Positions 13,481-24,191 of a stretch of DNA of 64,000 bases are shown piece after piece. The stretch lies in contig NC_089429.1 in NCBI RefSeq assembly GCF_026210795.1, positions 7,411,001-7,475,000 of the forward strand. The letters are read 5' to 3'. Both the position numbers and the translations under genes were made by a program. How positions within the stretch are numbered: position 1 is the stretch's first letter; each line of letters starts with the position of its first letter. The stretch comes from Rhizophagus irregularis (Eukaryota > Glomeromycota > Glomeromycetes > Glomerales > Glomeraceae). A model generated the notes under the pieces. That model saw only the letters and a list, made by a program, of their open reading frames with translations. It had not been told where the DNA came from and did not search any database.

Positions 13481-13960
13481 AACTACCCCAGTGGCACCGA
13501 CAAATTTTAGCGGTCACGTGATCGATTTTTTGATGATCATCTCCAAAAATGGCAAGCATATTTAACGAAAAAAAATTTTCTTTTTATTTTTGAAATAAAA
13601 CTTAACCCAGACATTATGTCATTTTAAAACTCACACACTATATCTAATTTTTCTCGTTCTGCAAGTTTACTTAGGCAATAAAGGTAGGTTTTGGATACAG
13701 ATTTTTGTAAAATTAATTATTTACGAATCATCATATAAAAAGTCAAAATCCATATCCGAACCCTACTTTTATCACCTAGGTAAACTTGTAGAGTGGGCAA
13801 AAATACACATTTCTTGTAAGTTTAAAAAATGTATGATATTTGTTATCAAGTTTTATTTTTATTTTTTATTTTTTCGTTAAAATTAACTTATCCATTTTAG
13901 GAATGATCTGCGAAATCGATCACGTGATCGCTAAAATTTGTCGGTGCCACTGGGGTAGTT
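13481..13960. mobile_element. 480-bp MITE with 9-bp TSD, CCCCAG family
   Basis: The terminal inverted repeats begin AACTACCCCAGTGGCACCGA and continue through acaaattttagcg to a cacgtgatcg palindrome; the right end mirrors them over about 45 bp. The flanks acatttatt (13472-13480 and 13961-13969) are identical 9-bp target duplications. No coding capacity. The ends share AACTACCCCAGT and a CACGTG block with elements A (24068) and C (31890), which suggests mobilisation by an A-type transposase. Confidence 0.9.
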
Positions 13961-14082
13961 ACATTTATTAACGATACTGCGCCACAATAAATAGATTTGA
14001 TTTTTATTTGATAATTGATTTAAAATCGATTCTTGTCAATTTTCAATAGATACGATTTTAATCGAATCTTTTCCAATTCCTA

Positions 14083-17000
14083 TCTCCCTCCCCTGTTTTT
14101 AGATTTTTTATATAAAAAAAATACATGTAATTTAGGCTGAAATTAGATAAATCTTTAAGTCTTGACCAGAATTATCATCCAAAATTTTTGCTCTTTCTTT
14201 TGATCAAAATTTTGGCCAAAATTAATGGTAATTCTGGCTATGTATTTTATTTTATATATTATTTTTTGTCCTCTTTCTTCCTAAATTGAGACTCCTATAT
14301 TATGTTAAATAAAGAATTAGCTTGAAGTGGTCTAAGCGTACTATATAGAATAAATCTAATAATACTAAATTTTATGGCCCTATAAAAAATATTGTCCAAA
14401 TATTATTCAGTTTTTTGTTCAAAAAATTGACCTGTTCTGAACATTTATTACTTGACACTTATTGGACATTCATCATAATATTGTACGTTTTTTATATGGT
14501 CAAAAATTCTCAATCTTCGCATCTTATATTAAATTGTAACAAATATTGTATAATAGCGTGCAAGTATCCAGAAAATTAGCTCTATTCTGATTTCTAAATA
14601 TTTATCAGACAAACATTTTTTATAAGGTGAAAAAAAAAGTGGATTGATGTAAATATATTTAAATACCAGAAATAATATATGGTTCATTTTAAATAAACCA
14701 AAAATGTTTCAAATTTTTCATCCCTAATTGTTTTTTAAAATCTGTTAATTTGTATTTATACTTAAATAAACATTTTAAATTGACTCAACAAATTATAATC
14801 CAGTGATTATTAGCCCATTATGTATTTTTTTAATTAACTGTTTAATTTATTCATTTACCTCACCCTCAAAAAATTATAAAAATATGATACAAATGAATAA
14901 ACAATTTATGTAAATTTTGCTGTTATATCAAAATATTTTTAAAAACTATAAAATAAGGGCAAAAATTTAAATATTAATTAATATACGAACTAATTAAATA
15001 AATTAATTAAAACTAAAAACTAAATAAATTTAGAATATTTACAATAAAAAAAAAGATGAATTAATTAAAATAAAATTATTGATATAATATCAATCCTTCC
15101 ATTGATTCTAAATATTAACAACCCTTTAAAACATTGAGGTTAATAGTTATGCAGAATTACTGAATCTGGCTTAGTTTTAAAAAAAAAAATTAGAATTATA
15201 AATAAAGCACTGTAATTATATTTAGTACTAAAATATACTGAAATTCTATTAAATTAATAATATATATAATAATGGTAATTCTTAACAATTAAATAAAATA
15301 AATAAATTAGGTTTAATTTTAAAAAATATAATTAATTTATCTATTATCTGGTATTAATATAAAATAATTCTTTCTAATATTATTCTTATTTTCTGATAAA
15401 TCAATATTTTTATTATTTTATTCAATTGGCTAAAAAATTAAGAATTTTAAGTTTAAAAAATTTTTTTTAAAAAAATTTCTTTAATATCTTGTATATTTAA
15501 AAGTTCTAACCAATTTTTTCTTTTTTAAGTCCCAACTTTATCTTAACTGTTGCTAAATATAAATAATCATCAACTATTATAAGTTAGCTTCAATTTCAGT
15601 TTTTTGTTTCCTATAAAACTCTTAGCAATCATCCTTCCTATAAAAAATTTTATCTATTATTTCTGTAAAAACTCTGTAAAAATAAGCCTTTTATAAATCC
15701 ATTCATGGAAAATACAAATAATTTGATAAATTCTGTTATTAATTCCAAAAATATAAGCCTTTTACAGAAAAAAAATGGAATAAAAAAAAATGGATTGATT
15801 TTTTTTACAAAGTCCACTTAAATTATTTTATTTACATAATATTTCAATATAGTTTCACAACTAAACAATTAATTAAAATTGATTCTTCATAAGTAAAATT
15901 TGACTTTTTTTCAATAAATCCTATATATATTAATTATATATATTATATAATCATCAGCTGATTAGCATCAGAAATTAACATCCATCTGAAATAAAATTCA
16001 ATTAACTTATTATTTTCCAATATTTCTGAAAATTATATATGTATATAAAATTCTTTCTCTATATTCTATACTTTTATTATACTATTAAGTACTATCAGCT
16101 AATTCTATTATAACTGATTAATTAACATTTATTATAATAATTATAGATGTCATAGATGTTTCATATGTCTAATCATCCTATATAAAATATAAGTTAAATA
16201 GTAATTCCTATAAAAAGTCTTTATACTTAAAATATACTTAAAATTTTATTAAAATATACTTAAAATAAATATCAATTTTAATTTGTGATATACTTATAAT
16301 ATATCTAAAATATGCTTAAAACACTCTTAAAATATACTTTTAATATATATTTTTTGCTCAAATAGGCAAATACTTAAATTATACTTAAAATATACTTAAA
16401 TTAGAATTTAAATATAATATAAAATTATCATAAATGCAAAAAAAAATATTCAATTACTATACAAATTCATTCAATTGGAATAATAGTTTTATTAAATAGC
16501 TATTATTGTTTATCTGGCTAATTTTAATATTAAGTTTAGTATAGCTTCACTTTTTAATTTATTTATTTAAAAATATGTTAACTAATTTTCTTACTATTTT
16601 TTTATTGTAGTTTTAGGATTATTGGTATATTGGATGAATGGAAAATTAAAATAATTGTAGATTTATTTTAATTAAGGTTTTGGATTTGATGGTAAATTTT
16701 AGATATTTATTTGTTTTATTTTATTTTTATTTTTTTATTAATTTTAATTTTTTCTACTTATTCATATAGATTTGTTAAATTTATTAATTTTTTCCTTTTT
16801 TTTTTATAAGTTCTGGTAATTTGAAATTTGAAATTTGAAATGATAAGTTTTATTACAAAAATTTTGATTTTTTATTTATTTTTTTTTATTTGATTGAAAC
16901 ATTTTATTATTTTTTTTGTAGGCTTTGGATCAGATATTTGAAAGATCAGATCAGATTATTATTACAAAACTTATTTTATTTTTTTTTATATTATTTTTTT

Positions 17001-17996
17001 TTGTAGGCTATAGTTTGTACTTTGTAAATTTAGATCTTTAAAGTTTTTAGAATCGAAAGGATAAGTTTCATAATTTTTACTATAAAACTTTCAATTTATT
17101 ATTATTGGGAATATTTTACTAACATTTTTTCTTTTCTTATAAATTTGGAACTTTAAGATTAAATTATAACTGATTTAGTATTAGTATTATTTATATGTTA
17201 GATAATTGCAATATTATGTTTACTGATTAAAAAATACCATTACTATATGCATTTATTTTTAATATCAATATACTGTAGTATTATATAATGAAGGTCACAG
17301 TATCCTGAGAATGATACAGATTTCAGAGGTTTTAACCTTATACTTTCACCATTATGTGAGTTTTTATTATTAGTAGATATATATAAAACATATAATAATT
17401 AGGTATTTATCATATATAATACCTAGATATTTATTAAATTATTTTAAATAATATAATTGGTAAAAAATGGAAGTTCTTTTGTGTAGGATACTGTGCATAG
17501 AAAGTACTATGGTCACAAAATACAGTACACATTTTTATACACTATATACAAGCATAGCAAACATTACTATTTTATCATTTTAACAATTTTAATAATCATT
17601 TATCGATCAATTATTCAATTTATCACTTTACTATAATAAATTAGCTAAAATCTTACATAATAATATGTGCTCAAATAGCCAACATTTATTTAAATTTACT
17701 GCATATTAAATTTTATTAAGATTGCATTATTATTGAATAACTTCTACTAGTAGTAACTTTTTGAATTTTAATAAAATATTGTTTTATTAAGTTAATTGGA
17801 AATTTTATACATTAGTATTGAGCTTAATGATAAAACTCACTGCAAGTTAATAAATTCTATTAGAATTGCATTATTATTAAATAAAACTTTTTAGTAGTGA
17901 CTTCAAGTTTTAATAAAAATGTATAAACTTACTTTTATTTAAATAAATTATAAATTTTTATAATTTGACTATTGTTAATATAAAATTTCAAATTGA
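14083..17996. other. Extremely AT-rich gene-free stretch
   Basis: No gene is visible. It contains simple tacttaaaata-type tandem sequence at about 16210-16400 and T-tract/TAG modules at 16600-17165 that resemble a decayed version of the mini-exon array at 63.2 kb. A short inverted pair, cacagtatcct at about 17296 and its complement at about 17484, bounds some 200 bp without a clear target duplication. Confidence 0.5.
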
Positions 17997-18308
17997 TTAT
18001 CTATATTTTGTTCTAAAGTACTTGTATATTTTCATCATTACTTTCACCTTTGTTTTCTTTTCAACTAAAGATATTTCATTATCTTTTAATGGAGTAGTTA
18101 ATTTTGCTATTAAGACACTAATATTTTTTTGAACTCCAAATGATAAATAATTAAAACAATTATTATATTTACCATTGCATAAAGCTAAACATTCTTTATG
18201 AAAACTATACCTACAAATCAAAACAATACCATTAAATGAATCTATATTATTAAGTAATAAACAATTTTTTGCATCACAAAATTTATTATTAGCAGGTTTA
18301 TGTACCAC
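17997..18308 (-). pseudogene. 3' fragment of RING-type transposase (third copy)
   Basis: The minus-strand frame contains NKFCDAKNCLLLNN, then ICRYSFHKECLALC and NNCFNYLS, then PLKDNEIS. The element B protein has matching DKICDAENCLSSNS, ICGHSYHKECL, YCFNYLSESI and PLKDNEISEF. So this is the RING-like finger and the start of the tail of a third member of the A/B transposase family. The usual ICGH is ICRY here and one zinc-binding Cys (GKCK/EKCK region) has become GKYNN, so the finger is probably non-functional. The upstream part of the gene is missing; the sequence joins amidohydrolase remnants at about 18309. No terminal repeats were found, so this is a truncated relic. Confidence 0.75.
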
Positions 18309-20110
18309 TTATTACAGCTGATGATAATGGAGCTGTAATAGAAGTAAGTACATCAGCTTTATAAGTAACATTTAAAGGTTTACTATCAAGTTTTAGTACA
18401 TCTATAGCTTTATTACTCTATGTTTACTGTCTAAATTAACTATAATTGGAGCAAATCCATCTGACGTTATCGCTTTTTGATCAATTTCAACTAAGTACCA
18501 ACTGCTATCATTCCTGGAAGTATATATCCTCAATTTAAGCTAATAACTTCTGTGCAATTAGTGCCAATGAACTCTAAGTCTCTACCAAACCATCTTTAAT
18601 ATTATGCTAATATTAATATTTTTACCATTCAACGATGAATTAGATTCAATAATAGTATCTACATCTATAAAGACTTTTTCAATATTCTTTATAATATAAA
18701 CAGATGATGCTGTTCTTTCCAGTGTTGTCAAATGACACAGAAATGACATTGAAATGATATTAAATGACATCGATTTTACTATGAAAATGTATGAGAAATG
18801 ACAAATGTCATTTGAAAAATGGGCAAATGATATGGCAATTTAACAACACTGGTTCTTTCCCCTGTATTATCATTCTTCATAGAAAAATGATCCTTTTAGT
18901 AGAATTTGTAAAAACAGAAACAGGAGTAGTATCAAATTGGGGAATACCGTCGATATAAACTTCTAATGGGGTAGCCCTCAAATCAAGTAGGTGAGAATCC
19001 CACACAACAATAAACTGATGCTATGGCTAATTTCTCATCAAGTTATAATGATGTGCTTTTGCTGCTTCAAATGCTAAATATTGTGCATTTGTTACAAGAT
19101 GATCTGACTTACTGCTACAGGTATACCAGCGTCTGCTAATATTTTTGGTGAACGCGTACTTGCTTGAAATGCTTCTTTTTTATATCCCCATAAATCTGAA
19201 AATGTTGCTGTAGTAATCTGTGAACTTGCTCTTTTTATTACGTCTGGAATACGATATGCATCTAATGCATGGTGCTGTTATTGTAAAATTAAATTCTAAT
19301 GAATTCTTATCATAGTTTCGGTATCAAACGTCTAAAATCAAAAGGGAACAAAATTTTTTAGCAACTTCACACAATATTTACACGATAAAAAAAAAGTTCA
19401 CACATAAATCACCTCATAGCAATTATAGCATCTAAATAAAGCAATTAGACTGTCATATTATAAATCTTCGGGAAATGGGTTATTTAATTGTTCATTAGTA
19501 GAAATTTTAACCATCTCCATTCCTTTTCTTCTTCGGGATTAATACCATAATTTATTCCCATATCTTCTACTGATAATGTTGTAACTGGTCGCATTTTTAT
19601 TACATATCCACTCTCCCCCCCATTAAATTTCAACATTGATGATGTTGTTATTTCCACTAATTGCTATACCACATGGAAAAGTTAATAATATGAATGTATT
19701 TTAGATAAAGAAAAAAACACTATTAAAGTAACTTTACCAGGGTCACTTGGATTTATCGCATCCTTCGCACGAACCTATTTAAAATAAAAAATTCGGATCA
19801 ATTTTTGTTTTTTTTAAAAAAAAAATAAGAAAAATAATTTAATTTAAAAAAAGAAATAATTTAATTTAATACTAATAAGTGGATCTGTTTCTTCGTTACC
19901 ATCATCTGTATCTCTTAAATTTGGCCATGACAGTATCACCAGTTACATTAATCCTTCGCTTAATCTCTTTCAAACTTAGAATAATACCATCTTTTAATAT
20001 TAGATCACCGATAAAATCTCCACCAATGCCATCCAATATTCTAGCATTTTTTAGTAAAACATTTTTAGTTCCAGGAACAAATCTAGGATTTCCTATTCTG
20101 GATATGATTG
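18309..20110 (-). pseudogene. Amidohydrolase-family pseudogene
   Basis: Reading the minus strand from about 20110 down, fragments in consistent order recall fungal two-part amidohydrolases (imidazolonepropionase-like, metal-dependent hydrolase fold): NPRFVPGTKNVLLKNARILD with GIGGDFIGDLILKDGI; DGNEETDPLIS, an intron-like gap, VRAKDAINPSDPGK; EEEKEW; HALDAYRIPDVIKRASSQ; SPKILADAGIPVAV and SDHLVTNAQYLAFEAAKAHH; VVWDSHLLDL with LEVYIDGIPQFDTTP; then a second-half region with KNIEKVFIDVDTI, LEFIGTNCTEVISLN, GYILPGMIAVGT and TSDGFAPIIVNLD. Many frameshifts and stops break the frame, and the metal-binding His-X-His segment was not found. A 132-bp hAT MITE interrupts it at 18720-18851. The family assignment is from memory of conserved motifs, not a search. 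Confidence 0.8.
18720..18851. mobile_element. 132-bp hAT MITE with 8-bp TSD
   Basis: The left end is CAGTGTTGTCAAATGACA and the right end, reverse-complemented, CAGTGTTGTTAAATTGCCA. The 8-bp target duplication gttctttc is exact (18712-18719 and 18852-18859). The interior consists of aatgacat-type repeats. It sits inside the amidohydrolase pseudogene and splits it between the IPQFDTTP region and the KNIEKVF region. Confidence 0.92.
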
Positions 20111-21099
20111 TTATCGGGTTTAATCCTTTTTATTTCTTCACATTTTGATATCCCATATTTATACGTTTCGTATGATATACCACTTGAATATTGTGCAGAT
20201 TTATGTGAAAACGAAGTATAATGAATTATATATTGTATATAATAAATCAAATATTATGAATGCTAAAAATGGTAGAATATTTTTTCAGATTTGGTATTTT
20301 TTTTATTAAAATCATTTTTAACTTGTTGGTTAACATTATTATATTTTGTCATTATCTCAAATTTTTTTAAACGAAAGGATATTTTTTTTTTCATCTTGAT
20401 TCAAAGATAAAACTGATCTTAAATTATAAAGTCTGTACCATATATGAATTATATGATGTATATCCGATATGCATTTATTTTAATCTTTGATCTTTTTTAT
20501 TTAATATTTTGTGATCCACAATTTATATTATTCAATTATGAATTGTATTATGAATTGTTATTAATGCAAGTAGTTAATAATAATAATTAATAAAGAAATA
20601 CCACTATACTGTCAACGCTCGTTATAGTGAAGCTCGTTATAGTAAATTTGGCTTATAGTGAACTTTTTTTATTCCCCCAGTTCACTTGCTAATAAATCTT
20701 ATAAAATCTCGATATTAGATGTAGTAAACTTTTTAAAAATTTTATATATTTATTTATTTTATTTATTTTATTTCAAGAGTGGTAATTAAAGTCTATTACA
20801 AATAACATGTATTTAGCACCAGAGTACTTAATTAAACAGTCTATATGTGTAGATCTCTAACTTTCATCCCATCTAAGCAGGACCACACCCTTCGTTCGGA
20901 ATTATTTAAGAAAGTAGGACTACGCTAGTTAATCAAATTAAAAAAAAGAAAAATAACCCGGAAGCCATACAAAAGAAAAAGAGAGAACAACCACCCTACA
21001 AAAAAAGAAGGATCCGTATTTTGCTTTCGGCACAAGGTCGCCACTTATCAATACTGTCAGAAGTGGAATGGTTCACACTATTCTAAATTGTTTGTAATG
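20111..21099. other. Gene-free stretch with a transposon-end-like segment
   Basis: No supported gene. The segment 20609-20664 has cgctcgttatagtgaagctc followed by gttatagtaaa and a further ttatagtgaac, the style of termini typical of pogo/Tigger-type Tc1/mariner elements. No partner end was found. Confidence 0.4.
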
Positions 21100-21996
21100 C
21101 TAATGATGTAGTGTAAAAAGGAGTATTCTAATTACTACTAGGTAAAAAAATAAATGTTTCGGCTCTAAATTAATTTTCTTTAGTAAAAACGAGAGCATTT
21201 CCAACTGAGAGCCAGTAAAAAATTCTGTCGAAGGGCGTGCTTTCTTGTCCGGGTGGACGATTTTATGCGAATCTAAATTGGTGGACTTATCCACATTTCG
21301 TTTGCGTGGGCGTTTCTCAAGTTCTTTTGCTTCTTCCGAAGTAGAACCTTTGCAGCGATAATGAGCTTCATTGGCGTCAAAATGGAAAAATAATCCAATT
21401 TAAAATTTTGTATTGTGACTCTAATTCCGCCAGTTTCGCGGGTAATTTTGTTACGTTGTTCGTAGTATGAAGTCATCTTGATATGTTGTTAGATCACGTG
21501 CCATAGCTGCACGTAGATCGGATCTTTTGACGGAGGTGCCGAGTAAAGCTGCTTTTCTCTTTTCTAATCGATCAATATTTTCACGTCGTCGTGGGAATCT
21601 CTTAGTCTGCGTAACTCGGCATACCATTGTTTACTATCAGGTTCTAAGAGAATTCTTTTTTTTCGACTTTTCTTGAGATATAGTTGACCATCAGCTGGTA
21701 TAAAAGGCTTTAGGTCCCCTGGAATATCGAAATCAGGAGCGGGGTTTACTTCACTTGTAGGTTCAACAGGAGTGTTCTGAAAAGGTATTTGGTCGTAAGT
21801 AAAGACCGGAGTTTGTGTATCTAATGGTTGAGGTGCTAGAATACTAGCAGAAGTTTGTTCTTGATTGAATGTAGTTTCTAGATAATTTGAACTTGTAAAC
21901 CTCCTCACGAGGAAGAGTGTCGGATTTTTTGTATTTAAGATGAGTGATGGATTTGTTGATAATTTGTGAATTTAAAAAAAGGAAACGATGTTTCTT
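21100..21996 (-). pseudogene. Decayed gene of unknown function
   Basis: The minus strand keeps a coherent, higher-complexity protein over shifting frames: MAKKHRFLFLNSQIINK (from 21996), a frameshift to RRFTSSNYLETTFNQEQ, a proline-rich section (PVFTYDQIPFQNTPVEPTSE, PAPDFDIPGDLKPFIPADG), a basic motif LKKSRKKRILLEP, KQWYAELRRLRD, a frameshift to RRENIDRLEKRKAALLG with SDLRAAMARDL, further stops, then EEAKELEKRPRKRNVDKS and ARPSTEFFTGSQLEML. At least three frame changes indicate decay, although some could be introns. GC is higher than in neighbouring DNA. I do not recognise the family. The KKSRKK and KRPRKR clusters could be nuclear-localisation or nucleic-acid-binding segments. Confidence 0.45.
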
Positions 21997-23242
21997 GGCC
22001 ATAGCCGGTTTGTGTTCTACCTGGGATTTTTAAGTATTGTAGGTTGACTAAGGAAAATACGTATACAACGTCTTTCAAATCTAACGCGTTGTCTTTTCAC
22101 GAATGACGAAGTTCACCAAATCTTTTACGATAAATATAACGTTTGTTGTGATTAAAAAAGAATTGACGTCCATTAGCCTGATATTTGACTACATGCGACG
22201 TCGAGAGTAGACGGTTTTAACGGGATTCACCGCCCATCTTTGATGTAGTGGGTTAGCATGGGAGATTTTATCATTGCCGTGATGATAAAGGTGATGGTAT
22301 TGTGCAATCACAAGGAATAGTCAGAGTCTTAGAAGTTAAAGCATATTACATGGAACAAAAATTCCAGAATAAAATCGATACGTGAAGTTAAAAAAGGTTT
22401 TTGATAATTTGTTGTTCCGTGGAGAATTTTCGTTGGTTGATTATCGTAATTTCGACCTGATCATGTCGTAATATTTACTTTGTATTCGTCGTGAAAGTCG
22501 TGAAGCACTTTTGAAAGGAAAAAAATGCGTGAACATTTTGCTGATTTGGAATTTTATGTTGGGGAGTCTGCTCGTTGATTTGTACCGGATTGGGGAAGTG
22601 TTAATGTGATAATCATTTGTGTGTATCATATTCTCAAATGAATATCATTAGTGACTTAGTGTTTGAAGAAGGATCGGCTAGTTCAAAAAAGAAAGATCTT
22701 GATCTTATCTACTGGTTTCGTCACGTGAAGTTTTTTCAGGGAGGCCAGGAAGGAGTTTTTTGAAGGAGGAAAGTGACGGGTTTTGAGAAAGACATTATAT
22801 TGTAAAGAAGGTTGTAATAATATTAAAATTTAATAAAATTTTAAGGTGTTCAAGAATATAAGATATGAGTCGTCACAAAGCAACTGTTAACGTAAAAATG
22901 TCATACTAATACACACGGTAAGACTTTAAAATAGCAAAAAGGACAAAAAGAAAAAAAAAATATTTTTATAAGCTGACAAGTATGAAAATCATCTATGTTA
23001 TTCATGTTTATTTGTTACCTAATCATATGGTAGATTTGGCGCTACTGAAGATAGTTTTATATTCTCTTTTAAGAGTAAGGAAATATTAAAAATTATATTA
23101 TAAGTCGAATGTCAATATTTCTTGGAGATTATGCTATATACAATCACATTGATTACCATGATATCATTTCCTTCATTTTCATCACTATTATAATATTATT
23201 AAAAAGTAACTGATCTTTCGTGGTTCGTGGATTCTTTTTTTT
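21997..23242. other. No clear gene
   Basis: The first 800 bp keep the higher complexity and GC of the decayed gene at 21.1-22.0 kb and may hold more of it, but no continuous frame was found on either strand. 22.8-23.2 kb is plain AT-rich sequence downstream of the SRPBCC gene. Confidence 0.35.
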
Positions 23243-23912
23243 TCAGCTTCTTGTTTCATCCGTAATTATTACTTGTTGTTCAAATTTTGCACCAAGATCC
23301 GTAAGAAATAGATCAATTGTTTGATTATATCCTGTAATCAATCCCATTACTCCGTATAAAACATTATGAACACTAGTTTTTTCAGTAATGGTAACTCTCG
23401 TAGAGTTTTCGCTTATCTCTTCAAGTTCAATCGTCCAACTGCCGCAATGAACACCTTTCTCGCGTACAATCTAATTAACAATTATAAAAAAAAAATAGTT
23501 CGAGTTAATGAAAAATAAAAAAGATCGATCAAAATTACAACAGTACCTCTCTCTTTAATAATTTGTTTTCCCAACGTTCTACAATACGAAACTTTATGTT
23601 TCCGAGTGGTGTAAATTCCCTAAACCACTCAAAACCATCGGGTGGAATATGTCCCGGTTGGTTAATTTCAACCTTTATAACGTTGGATCTCCATTGTGGG
23701 TAGGATCCAAATTTTATTAGTGTATTCCAAATTTTTTTCTGCGGCTGGGAATATACCGCGGTTCGACTACACACACGATCTTTAGGTATCAGAAAAATAC
23801 CTAAAATAATTATTACAAGAGTAGTAACTACACCCGTTAAAAATAAAAGGACTAAAGATATGGATAAAGTGTCGGGAATACGAGTAGTTGGAAAATTTAA
23901 GAATGAAATCAT
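23243..23912 (-). CDS. Membrane-anchored SRPBCC (START/Bet v1-like) protein
   Basis: There are two exons, 23912-23547 and 23470-23243, joined across a 76-nt GT-AG intron in phase 0, giving about 197 residues with no internal stop. Residues about 17-41 (LSISLVLLFLTGVVTTLVII) form one transmembrane segment near the N terminus. The rest matches a polyketide cyclase/START-like lipid-binding fold: QKKIWNTLIKFGSYPQWRSN, GFEWFREFTPLGNIKFRIVE, then in exon 2 GSWTIELEEISENSTRVTIT and the C-terminal helix GLITGYNQTIDLFLTDLGAK. Proteins of this family bind hydrophobic ligands in a cavity; the ligand here is unknown. The frame is intact and the splice sites canonical (GTACTG...TTAG), so this is the most credible functional gene of the window. 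Its upstream region is cut by transposon A starting 156 bp before the ATG. Confidence 0.85.
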
Positions 23913-24191
23913 TTTTACGTGTAAACTAGAAATAAAATGACGCGAAAATACATATGAAAGAAAGAATTTGAAGAATTTGAAAAAGTAACTGAAACCGTGA
24001 CCGTGATACTTTCACTCGGAAAATCTTACCACCCTACCCTGTGATGTTTTTGGGGGACGTCTAAAGCATTTACCCCAGTATCACCGACACTTTTATAATT
24101 AAAATTCCACCCCCACGTGTCCGGTGACATTTAAAGGGAAGTGAAAAAATAATTTTGTGAGGCAAAAAAAAACTGTCCCTCAGATAAATAT

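Larger units (their letters stand above)
11905..14082. mobile_element. hAT-like non-autonomous element M
   Basis: The left end reads TAGGGATTGGAATTGATT and the right end, reverse-complemented, TAGGAATTGGAAAAGATT. Both are followed inside by repeated aatcgattttaaaatcgatt-type sequence. TAGGG termini suit the hAT superfamily. The flanking 8 bp (ccccccTC and tctccctc) match at 6 of 8 positions, a plausible decayed 8-bp target duplication. It encodes no transposase. The interior contains a long pyrimidine tract and a nested MITE at 13481-13960. Confidence 0.55.

Noticed and set aside
17295-17495. Short inverted pair cacagtatcct / aggatactgtg suggesting a 200-bp element
   Set aside because: The arms are only about 11 bp and no target duplication of any length flanks them.
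19879-20148. 89-codon plus-strand frame starting MDLFLRYHHLYL
   Set aside because: The opposite strand carries recognisable amidohydrolase N-terminal motifs (FVPGTKNVLLKNARILD), so this is a shadow.
20850-20940. Possible 5S rRNA or tRNA-derived sequence (catcccatctaagcaggacc)
   Set aside because: It is only vaguely like the 5S internal promoter; the order of blocks does not fit a 5S gene and no tRNA cloverleaf could be drawn.
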